Of a stretch of DNA of 5,573 nucleotides, positions 1-5,573 are shown one piece after another. A program made the translations under genes and the position numbers. Source of the DNA: Bacteriovoracaceae bacterium (GTDB lineage Bacteria; Bdellovibrionota; UBA1018); NCBI GenBank assembly GCA_023250795.1, contig JAHFAB010000149.1, positions 1 through 5,573 of the forward strand, written 5' to 3'. The notes beneath the pieces were generated by a model. It did no database searches. It saw only the letters and a program-made list of their open reading frames with translations, and was not told the origin of the DNA. Position 1 is the first letter of the stretch. Each line of letters begins with the position of its first letter.

Positions 1-1165
1 TAACCTCAACCGCAACCACAACTCCATCATGTTCGTATAAAAATTCGACTTCAGCCTCCCCTTCGTTCCATCCAAATAACGACTCATGCCCAGAATATAA
101 AAGTTCTTGTGCAACAAAATTTTCAGCAAAATACCCCTTATAAGTACCATAATTATAATCTAAAATCGTTTTTGGGGAGAGCTGGCTTAAAGCGCCTAAT
201 ATGCCAACGTCAAAACAATAAAGTTTAAAAAAGCTTTCTTTTTTGTATGCATGGAGAGGTGACTGAGCTTGGTTGACAATGGGAATTTGTATCAGCAGAC
301 CGGCAGTTCGCAACCAGTCAATAGTTCCCACCAATTGTGAGTATTTATTTTTTCCTGGAAGAACATCTTTAAACTGAAACTTTTTGGCAGATCCATCTTG
401 GGTTCTGGCTAATTGTGAAGGAATATTTTTCCACAATCGCTCGAGATGCATCGAATTCAGTTTTCCTGAATGCTTCGCCATATCCGCTATGTATGATGTG
501 ACTAGAGCTTCTTGTTTTTCTCTGACAGAAGAAAATGCTTCTAGAGGCTCCCCTTTTTTTTCAATATAGGACAAAACTGCCTGTGGTAATCCACCCACTA
601 TAAAATAGATTTTTAAATTCTCCCAAAGTTTTTCATGGATAGCGATAGACATTGGATCTTTGCTCTCTGCCTGCTTCCAAAAATCTAGAAGGGTCACGTC
701 ACCCTTTGCCAATAAAAATTCTGAGAAAGACATTGGATGTAATTTAAGAAACTCAACTTTTCCAACTGGAAACGACCCTGGTGTCAAAGAAAGTCCCAAT
801 AAAGATCCAGCTGCACAAATAGCAAGTGCAGGGAGTTCTTCATTGAAATATTTAAGACTTGTCAAGGCTTTTGAGCACTCCTGAATTTCATCAAAAAAGA
901 GAAGATCATTATTGATGTCAATCTTTGTTTCCAGGTGCAATGTCAAGTCAGATAAAATACGTTGCGGGGTTAAATTTTTTTCAAAAATAGTATGGGCTAT
1001 TTGATCTTTTTCAAAATTTATGTAATGCATTTTTGAAAAAGCAGTCTGACCAAATTCTTTCAGTAAAAATGTTTTACCCACCTGACGAGCGCCCTGTAAA
1101 ATAAGTGGCTTCCTCTTAGGATTGGACTTCCAATGGGATAACTTATCTAAAAGGTCTCGTTTCAT
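1..1165 (-). CDS. AAA ATPase, DUF4143/COG1373 family (C-terminus cut by window)
   Basis: This is a predicted cytoplasmic ATPase of the AAA_14 plus DUF4143 type, a widespread family whose cellular role is largely unknown. Reading from the ATG at 1163-1165, 388 codons are open without a stop. The Walker A loop GARQVGKT is at residues 25-32. Walker B is LLFFDE at about 88-93, with D92 and E93. A sensor-like AAGSLLG lies at 118-124. The DUF4143 part includes IYFIVGGLPQAV and, near the end, YFAENFVAQELL followed by EVEFLYEHDGVVVAVEV, which matches the degenerate PD-(D/E)XK core of this family. The window ends just before the lysine expected after VEV. E374 occupies the place where an aspartate is usual. 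The family is usually about 380-450 residues, so only a short C-terminal piece is missing. AAGGA sits 4 bases before the ATG and supports this start. The gene lies 80 bp downstream of the phosphoesterase on the same strand. Family assignment is firm; function is not. Confidence 0.9.
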   Translation of the reverse strand, partial: MKRDLLDKLSHWKSNPKRKPLILQGARQVGKTFLLKEFGQTAFSKMHYINFEKDQIAHTIFEKNLTPQRILSDLTLHLETKIDINNDLLFFDEIQECSKALTSLKYFNEELPALAICAAGSLLGLSLTPGSFPVGKVEFLKLHPMSFSEFLLAKGDVTLLDFWKQAESKDPMSIAIHEKLWENLKIYFIVGGLPQAVLSYIEKKGEPLEAFSSVREKQEALVTSYIADMAKHSGKLNSMHLERLWKNIPSQLARTQDGSAKKFQFKDVLPGKNKYSQLVGTIDWLRTAGLLIQIPIVNQAQSPLHAYKKESFFKLYCFDVGILGALSQLSPKTILDYNYGTYKGYFAENFVAQELLYSGHESLFGWNEGEAEVEFLYEHDGVVVAVEV

Positions 1166-1186
1166 AGCTTCCTTATAGATAAAGTA

Positions 1187-1210
1187 GCACTAAACTACAC
1201 TTTTTAGTAC
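1187..1210. promoter_or_regulatory. Imperfect palindrome, candidate operator upstream of the ATPase gene
   Basis: The arms gcactaaa (1187-1194) and tttagtac (1203-1210) are inverted repeats matching at 7 of 8 positions, with an 8-base spacer. The element ends 22 bp before the ATPase start codon, where a dimeric repressor could block transcription or loading. The size and symmetry suit a protein-binding site, but it could also fold as a weak RNA hairpin. I see no convincing -35/-10 pair around it. The role is inferred. Confidence 0.35.
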
Positions 1211-1240
1211 ATGAAAGTGGATATAATCATCACTTTCATG
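1210..1240. repeat. Perfect 10-bp inverted repeat between phosphoesterase and ATPase genes
   Basis: The arms catgaaagtg (1210-1219) and cactttcatg (1231-1240) are perfectly complementary around an 11-base AT-rich loop. On the minus strand the hairpin starts 5 bases after the phosphoesterase stop codon, the usual place for a transcript-end or mRNA-stabilising stem. There is no run of T after the stem on either strand, so it is not a standard intrinsic terminator. It shares its base at 1210 with the neighbouring palindrome, so the two may act together as a regulatory region for the ATPase gene. The structure is seen; the function is inferred. Confidence 0.45.
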
Positions 1241-1245
1241 GATAT

Positions 1246-2364
1246 TCAGGCAAAGTCATCAGTAATTTGTGGCTTGCCATGCCAGATTTTGAGAGTCGCC
1301 CTGGCTTTCCCTTCTTTATATTCGATCAGTGCATAGGTTCTTAGAACTCTGTGCCCCAAGGTGGACATATCAAGACTGGTGATGGGAGTCCAAGTGCCTG
1401 TGTTGATGTATTCTTTCCCCCCGGGAAAAACCCGTACGGCTGCTTGATGATTGTGGCCCATGATCAGCGTGTCGAAATTTGAGTTAGGATCTGCAAAAAA
1501 ATTTTCAGCCACCTCTTCCAAAGACGGGCGATGAAAAGCCTCAGCAATGAGGAGAAGCGTCTTCTTAAATCGGGCAAACCTCATTGGGTGCGTAATAAAT
1601 CGCATTTTGATAAAAAACCAGGCAGAGCGAAACCCGTTTATAATAAAAAATAGTGGTTCTAAAAAAAGAGCAATCCGCAAATAAACTCGAAACGGATAAA
1701 CTTGAGAAATATAGCTGCGTTTCAGTTTGATGCGGTTTAAAAACCCCATCACAAAAAAACTACCAAAAGGAAGATTGAGGATTTTTTTTGTTGTGCCACG
1801 AATTTTTCTTTCAATAAAAATATTTTCTTCGTCAAAGTGATTCAGGGCTTCGTATTGGTGGCCATGATCTATACAGATGCGGTCAAAAATATAGGGTTTG
1901 ATTTGGAACTCGAATTGCTCAGGGCTAGGTGGAGCCAAAGTTTCTCGTATCAACTGCTGGACTTCTGGCCATAAAACAGAGGCGTCATGATTACCCCAGC
2001 GATAAACGATTCTTTTCCCCCTTTGCAAAAAATCCTTGAGAGCTTGGATACTCACGGGATGTCCCTGGATAATTTTTTTATATTGCTTCACTGCAGCTAG
2101 CTCTTCAATTTCGATTGGAAATTCATTTCCACCATGAGAGCTCTTTTCATCGGGCAAAGGAATCACCGCCAGAGGATCTAAAAAATCTCCATTAATGATC
2201 AATTCTACATCCGCATCAGCAAAGTGACCCGTACTATAATGTTCGAGCAACTCTTTGAGTTTTTCATCTTGGTGAAAATCTTCTAACGGATTTCTCCTCC
2301 CATCTGGCAACCATTTACCTCTGGAAAGATGGAAATCACTGATGACGAGTTTGAGTTTATTCAT
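1246..2364 (-). CDS. Calcineurin-like metallophosphoesterase
   Basis: This is a predicted two-metal phosphoesterase; the substrate is not predictable. From the ATG at 2362-2364 it is 372 residues long. All metal-binding motifs are present in order: SDFHL with D10 and H12, GD at 59-60 followed by FLD, GNHD at 124-127, HGHQ at 167-170, and GHNH at 303-306 followed by NTGTW at 321-325. The overall pattern resembles the LpxH/COG2908-like side of the family, but GNHD replaces LpxH's usual GNRDF, so I do not assign lpxH. About 130 residues between HGHQ and GHNH are rich in hydrophobic and basic residues, notably 200-256, and could form a lid or membrane-contact surface. There is no signal peptide. 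An in-frame ATG at 2383-2385 would add seven residues. I prefer the inner start because the fold begins at once with KLKLVISD and because AGGGG lies 8 bases upstream. It overlaps the upstream nuclease-like gene by 8 bp, which suggests translational coupling. Confidence 0.9.
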   Translation of the reverse strand: MNKLKLVISDFHLSRGKWLPDGRRNPLEDFHQDEKLKELLEHYSTGHFADADVELIINGDFLDPLAVIPLPDEKSSHGGNEFPIEIEELAAVKQYKKIIQGHPVSIQALKDFLQRGKRIVYRWGNHDASVLWPEVQQLIRETLAPPSPEQFEFQIKPYIFDRICIDHGHQYEALNHFDEENIFIERKIRGTTKKILNLPFGSFFVMGFLNRIKLKRSYISQVYPFRVYLRIALFLEPLFFIINGFRSAWFFIKMRFITHPMRFARFKKTLLLIAEAFHRPSLEEVAENFFADPNSNFDTLIMGHNHQAAVRVFPGGKEYINTGTWTPITSLDMSTLGHRVLRTYALIEYKEGKARATLKIWHGKPQITDDFA

Positions 2365-3787
2365 CCCTCGGGCCCCTGATTGCATAACCGATGTCTTCTA
2401 ATTCTTTTGCCGCTTCTTTTGTAATGCCTTTCACAAAGTAAAGTTGTAGTTTAACTTCATTTTCTAAACCTAAAAATCGGCGAATTTCTACCATGATTTG
2501 AGCCAGCTTATAAACAGAGTTTCCATTCTCATGAGTTTTATGTAGGATTTCATGATTCATTTTTTTATAATTCTTAACTTCAATCCAAAAAGTATCTCCA
2601 TTTTCTACACATATTGCGTCAATTTCTTTTCGTAAAATATTAGCTTTTATTGATTCAATAATGTTCATTATAAAGTTTTTATCTGTTATCAATTTCATTG
2701 CTAAATCTGTTTCTTCATTAATATTTAGATGTTCTTTGACTTTTTCCCAAATTGATGGGTATTTTTTAGAAAAATCGATAATCTCATGAGCTGTACCCTT
2801 TATTATTGGAGACATCTTAGAACTCACTAAAGCAGATAGATTTCTATTTTCTTCAAATTTAACATTAAACGTTTTATCACCTGAAATTCTAATAAATGCT
2901 TCAATTTCTCCAAGCAGTCCTACATCGGTTGGCATTAAGAATTGGGAATTAAATGTTTCTTGGTTTATTACTTCATTAATTTTTGGACTTTTTTCTAATC
3001 CTTTTAAATAGTTTTGGTCATTTCTTTCTACTTCCAATACTGAAATGGCTTTCTTACATATTTCTGAAAAAATCAGTGCGCTCTTTTTCTTTTCGCCATC
3101 ATACTTTTTATATTTATCCATTAACCCCTTCAATGTTTCAATTAACGCAGCTCTTTGTTGTGATACAATTTTAATATATTCTTTGAGAGTAGGTTTTCTA
3201 TTGTATATTATATTAAAATGACTAATAAATAACTCTGGAGTTTCTCTGCATAATTTATATAAACCTTCAACTTCAGGTTTGATTTCTGGAATTTCACTCA
3301 AAACAGAACCTAGCTCAGGCTCACCAATCGCTGGCAGAAAACCTTTCCTTTGAAGAGTATAGAATCTACTGTAACTACTATACTCTTCCGGTATAGTTAC
3401 ATTATACTGAAGATTTTTATATGGCTTTTGGTATCTAAACTCCAACGAATCATGGGTCATGATTTCGTCTAGTTTAGAAATTTCTATCTGAACTTGTTTT
3501 CCAATGGTCGGCTTAACAAGCAATGTTGGAATACCTCTAGGTGTTGCAAAGTCTAAGACCCTCCCCCGTACAACACTTCCATCTTTCAAATACAGCGCGT
3601 ATTCTCTCTCTGGAGCATTAAGTTTCTGAATAAACCTTCCCCAAAACTCTTTTGACTCAAGTTTCGCCCTGACTAAGCTACTGACTAGACAGGAGTCATT
3701 ACCGTAATCCGTTGTACTGACCAAAAAAAATCCAGATAATACAACTAGCAAAATAGCCCGTCTTGTCACACTCCCCCCCCTTGTCAT
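2357..3787 (-). CDS. Exported or membrane-anchored protein with C-terminal PD-(D/E)XK nuclease-like domain
   Basis: I do not recognise this protein as a named family. From the ATG at 3785-3787 it has 476 residues. Residues 1-10 are basic (MTRGGSVTRR), followed by a hydrophobic stretch AILLVVLSGFFLV at 11-23, typical of a Sec signal peptide or an N-terminal anchor. There is no clear AXA cleavage site or lipobox. At about 61-109, LKDGSVVRGRVLDF and later QVQIEISKLDEI look like a small SH3/Sm-like beta barrel. A long, charged, mostly helical middle follows. Near the C-terminus, E378 in a helix (NIIESIKANI), D390 in EIDAI, and E403 and K405 in WIEVKN give an E...D-x12-E-x-K pattern typical of PD-(D/E)XK nucleases. 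A helix with YKLAQ and a strand KLQLYFV follow. Other starts are ATG at 3851-3853, which would overlap acs, and GTG at 3767-3769. I chose 3787 because GGGGG lies just upstream and the signal then sits at the N-terminus. Nuclease activity and export are inferred. Confidence 0.8.
   Translation of the reverse strand: MTRGGSVTRRAILLVVLSGFFLVSTTDYGNDSCLVSSLVRAKLESKEFWGRFIQKLNAPEREYALYLKDGSVVRGRVLDFATPRGIPTLLVKPTIGKQVQIEISKLDEIMTHDSLEFRYQKPYKNLQYNVTIPEEYSSYSRFYTLQRKGFLPAIGEPELGSVLSEIPEIKPEVEGLYKLCRETPELFISHFNIIYNRKPTLKEYIKIVSQQRAALIETLKGLMDKYKKYDGEKKKSALIFSEICKKAISVLEVERNDQNYLKGLEKSPKINEVINQETFNSQFLMPTDVGLLGEIEAFIRISGDKTFNVKFEENRNLSALVSSKMSPIIKGTAHEIIDFSKKYPSIWEKVKEHLNINEETDLAMKLITDKNFIMNIIESIKANILRKEIDAICVENGDTFWIEVKNYKKMNHEILHKTHENGNSVYKLAQIMVEIRRFLGLENEVKLQLYFVKGITKEAAKELEDIGYAIRGPRDE
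3712..3740 (+). promoter_or_regulatory. Candidate sigma70-type promoter for acs
   Basis: GATAAT at 3735-3740 matches the -10 consensus at five of six bases. TTGTAC at 3712-3717 is a weak -35 at the ideal 17-base spacing. Initiation near 3747 would give a 5' leader of about 70 bases before the acs start. The site lies inside the first codons of the divergent nuclease-like gene, as it must given the tiny gap between the two genes. This is a motif match only. Confidence 0.3.
3723..3780 (-). repeat. Two 8-base homopolymer tracts in the first codons of the nuclease-like gene
   Basis: On the minus strand a run of eight G (3773-3780) starts in the third codon after the preferred ATG. A run of eight T (3723-3730) encodes part of the hydrophobic signal segment (FFL). 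Runs of this kind are prone to slippage during replication or transcription. A one-base change in the G run would put translation from the ATG out of frame, while the GTG at 3767-3769, downstream of that run, would stay in frame. Whether the lengths vary cannot be seen from one sequence. Confidence 0.5.
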
Positions 3788-3818
3788 TTTACCCCCATTT
3801 GGGTTAATGAAGCAATCT

Positions 3819-5573
3819 ATGCCAATAACTATAAATGAGAATCTAGACGTCACGTTAAGAGAAACCAGGTCCTTTGACCCCCCAGAGGATTTTGCAAAAA
3901 AAGCAGAAGTTCAAAAGTTTAAATACAATGCGCTCATGAAACAAGCTCACTCAAATCCAGAAGGTTACTGGGAAGAGGCGGCGCTGGATCTTCAGTGGGC
4001 TAAGCGATGGGAAAAAACTTTAGTTTGGGATCCACCCAAAGCACAGTGGTTTTTAGGTGGGAAAATCAATGCTTCGACTAATTGCCTGGACCGTCATCTC
4101 ACCACACAACCTCACAAAGCAGCTCTTATCTGGGAAGGAGAGCCCGGAGAAGTTTCTACATGGACCTATCAAGAGCTCCACACTCAAGTTGAAAAATTGA
4201 CGGCAGGTCTCAGAAAATTAGGGTTGAAATCAGGAGATCGTGTTGGAATCTACATGCCAATGATTCCTGAAGCTACAGTTGCCATGCTCGCCTGCGCAAG
4301 GGGAGGGTTTACTCACACTGTGATTTTCGGAGGGTTTAGCGCTGAGGCTTTAAAAGAGCGCCTCAACGACGCTGAGGCTAAACTCGTCATCACGGCAGAT
4401 TTTGGATACAGAAAAGGAGGGCAGGTTCCTCTTCGTGAGCAAGTGGATTTGGCGCTCAAGAATTGTCCTACGGTAAAAAATGTCATCGAAGTGAAAAGAA
4501 AAAACGCAGGAAAAACAAATTGGGATGAACTCCTTGGAAGTATTTCCCATCAAGAAGTAAAGTCTTTGGGCTACGCAGAAGAGCTCGACTCTGAACATCC
4601 CCTTTTTATTCTATACACCAGTGGAACGACAGGAAAACCCAAGGGGATCGTCCATAGCACAGGTGGATATCTCACTGGAGTTTTAAGAACCACTCGTACA
4701 GTGTTTGATCTCAAGCCCACAGATTTGTTTTGGTGTACTGCTGATATTGGTTGGGTCACAGGGCATTCGTACGTTGTTTATGGGCCACTGGCTGCGGGAG
4801 CTACTGTTTTTCTTTATGAAGGAGCACCGACCACGCCAAAATCGGATCGATTTTGGTCCATGATTGAGCGGCATAAAATCTCTGTTTTTTACACAGCCCC
4901 CACTGCCATTCGCGCTTTCATGCGCTTGGGGACTGAGCTACCGAAATCTAAAGACATGAGCTCGCTCAGACTTTTAGGTTCTGTAGGAGAACCGATCAAT
5001 CCAGAAGCTTGGATGTGGTACCGAGAAAACATTGGAAATAACCGCTGCCCCATTGTGGATACTTATTGGCAAACAGAAACGGGAGCGATTGTGATTTCAC
5101 CCTTACCAGGTGTAACACCCACAAAACCAGGTTCTGCAACCCTCGCACTACCTGGCTACGACGTCGAAGTGGTCGATAAAAAGGGAGTCCCAGTGCCTCC
5201 TGGCTCGGGCGGATATTTAGTCATCCAAAAACCTTGGCCCGCCATGGCTAGAACGATTTACAAAGATCCTGAACGATTTCAAAAGCAGTATTTTTCAGAA
5301 TTTCCAGGTGGAGTTTATTTCACAGGAGATGGAGCTAGAAAAGATGCCGACGGATACATCTGGTGCCTAGGAAGAGTCGATGACGTTCTCAACGTCAGTG
5401 GACATCGATTGGGAACTATGGAAATAGAAAGTGCGCTGGTGGCCCACCCTAAAGTAGCCGAGGCTGCTGTTGTGGGTCGTCCGGACGAACTCAAAGGACA
5501 GGCCGTGGTGGCATTTGTCACTCTAAAAGCAGATGTTCTCCAAGGAGATCACTCAAAACTGGAACTCTTAAAA
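3819..5573 (+). CDS. acs: Acetyl-CoA synthetase, AMP-forming (C-terminus cut by window)
   Basis: Acetate-CoA ligase is a cytoplasmic enzyme that makes acetyl-CoA from acetate, ATP and CoA through an acetyl-AMP intermediate, for acetate scavenging. The 585 codons present follow the Acs plan. An N-terminal ACAS_N-like region ends in the conserved NCLDRHL. The AMP-binding P-loop YTSGTTGKPKG is at 266-276. DIGWVTGHSYVVYGPL and GSVGEP follow. DTYWQTETG around 414-422 includes W417, which corresponds to the tryptophan that restricts the pocket to acetate. FTGDGAR contains D504, and GRVDDVLNVSGHRLG marks the hinge and the start of the C-terminal lid. Acs is normally about 650 residues, so some 65-70 residues are missing, including the PKTRSGK lysine that is regulated by acetylation. 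ATG at 3819-3821 fits the family N-terminus; an in-frame ATG at 3807-3809 would add four residues. Neither has a strong Shine-Dalgarno sequence. It is transcribed divergently from the nuclease-like gene. Confidence 0.95.
   Translation, partial: MPITINENLDVTLRETRSFDPPEDFAKKAEVQKFKYNALMKQAHSNPEGYWEEAALDLQWAKRWEKTLVWDPPKAQWFLGGKINASTNCLDRHLTTQPHKAALIWEGEPGEVSTWTYQELHTQVEKLTAGLRKLGLKSGDRVGIYMPMIPEATVAMLACARGGFTHTVIFGGFSAEALKERLNDAEAKLVITADFGYRKGGQVPLREQVDLALKNCPTVKNVIEVKRKNAGKTNWDELLGSISHQEVKSLGYAEELDSEHPLFILYTSGTTGKPKGIVHSTGGYLTGVLRTTRTVFDLKPTDLFWCTADIGWVTGHSYVVYGPLAAGATVFLYEGAPTTPKSDRFWSMIERHKISVFYTAPTAIRAFMRLGTELPKSKDMSSLRLLGSVGEPINPEAWMWYRENIGNNRCPIVDTYWQTETGAIVISPLPGVTPTKPGSATLALPGYDVEVVDKKGVPVPPGSGGYLVIQKPWPAMARTIYKDPERFQKQYFSEFPGGVYFTGDGARKDADGYIWCLGRVDDVLNVSGHRLGTMEIESALVAHPKVAEAAVVGRPDELKGQAVVAFVTLKADVLQGDHSKLELLK
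3828..3833 (-). promoter_or_regulatory. Possible -10 element for the nuclease-like gene
   Basis: Read on the minus strand this is TATAGT, five of six matches to the -10 consensus. It would start transcription near 3821, about 34 bases before the preferred ATG at 3785-3787. No good -35 hexamer is visible at the right distance. If real, it lies inside the acs coding start and would rule out the longer ATG at 3851-3853 for the nuclease-like gene. The evidence is weak. Confidence 0.2.

Noticed and set aside
384..884. Plus-strand open frames at 384-569 and 660-884
   Set aside because: They lie opposite the ATPase gene, which has clear family motifs throughout, and their translations show no recognisable domain or upstream ribosome binding site.
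1222..1227. Perfect TATAAT on the plus strand within the loop of the inverted repeat
   Set aside because: There is no acceptable -35 hexamer 16-18 bases upstream, and transcription would run antisense into the phosphoesterase gene; the AT-rich loop makes a chance match likely.
1210..1240. Intrinsic terminator
   Set aside because: The stem is strong, but it is GC-poor and no T run follows it on either strand.
1246..2364. Naming the phosphoesterase lpxH
   Set aside because: The motif GNHD and the long hydrophobic insert differ from classical LpxH (GNRDF), so the substrate cannot be assigned.
2983..3174. Plus-strand 63-residue hydrophobic open frame
   Set aside because: It is antisense to the AT-rich nuclease-like gene; its phenylalanine and leucine richness follows from the lysine- and glutamate-rich codons on the other strand.
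4350..5521. Minus-strand open frames opposite acs (4350-4598, 4571-4759, 4683-4874, 5315-5521)
   Set aside because: acs is unmistakable across this entire stretch, and these frames have no domain or motif of their own.

Overview
The window looks like chromosomal DNA from a Gram-negative bacterium of moderate to low GC. There are no rRNA, tRNA, CRISPR or insertion-sequence signals. Four protein-coding genes fill almost all of it. Three lie on the minus strand and one on the plus strand, and both outermost genes are cut by the window ends. The taxon cannot be fixed from sequence alone. An exported nuclease-like protein beside a COG1373-type ATPase and an acetyl-CoA synthetase would suit a Bdellovibrionota-like or other deltaproteobacterial lineage, but this is a guess.

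Layout: (a) 1-1165, minus strand, holds an AAA ATPase of the DUF4143/COG1373 type whose C-terminus runs off the window. (b) 1166-1245 is an 80-bp intergenic gap with two abutting inverted repeats. (c) 1246-2364, minus strand, is a calcineurin-like metallophosphoesterase with a complete set of metal-binding motifs. (d) 2357-3787, minus strand, is an unrecognised protein with an N-terminal export signal or anchor, a small beta-barrel-like segment and a C-terminal PD-(D/E)XK nuclease-like motif. Its last codons overlap the phosphoesterase start by 8 bp. (e) 3788-3818 is a very short divergent gap. (f) 3819-5573, plus strand, is acetyl-CoA synthetase (acs), missing its C-terminal end.

Genes d and c almost certainly share a transcript and are probably translationally coupled. 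Gene a follows after a gap with its own ribosome binding site and a possible operator or terminator, so it may be separately controlled. acs is transcribed away from these three; its metabolic role has no obvious link to them. The most notable item is the nuclease-like gene. Its 3' two-thirds is much poorer in GC (about 28% by hand count over 2401-3300) than its own 5' part (about 40%) and its neighbours (roughly 44-50% in sampled lines). Two 8-base homopolymer runs sit in its first codons. Nuclease, phosphoesterase and ATPase together could be an accessory module, but this is inference from neighbourhood only.
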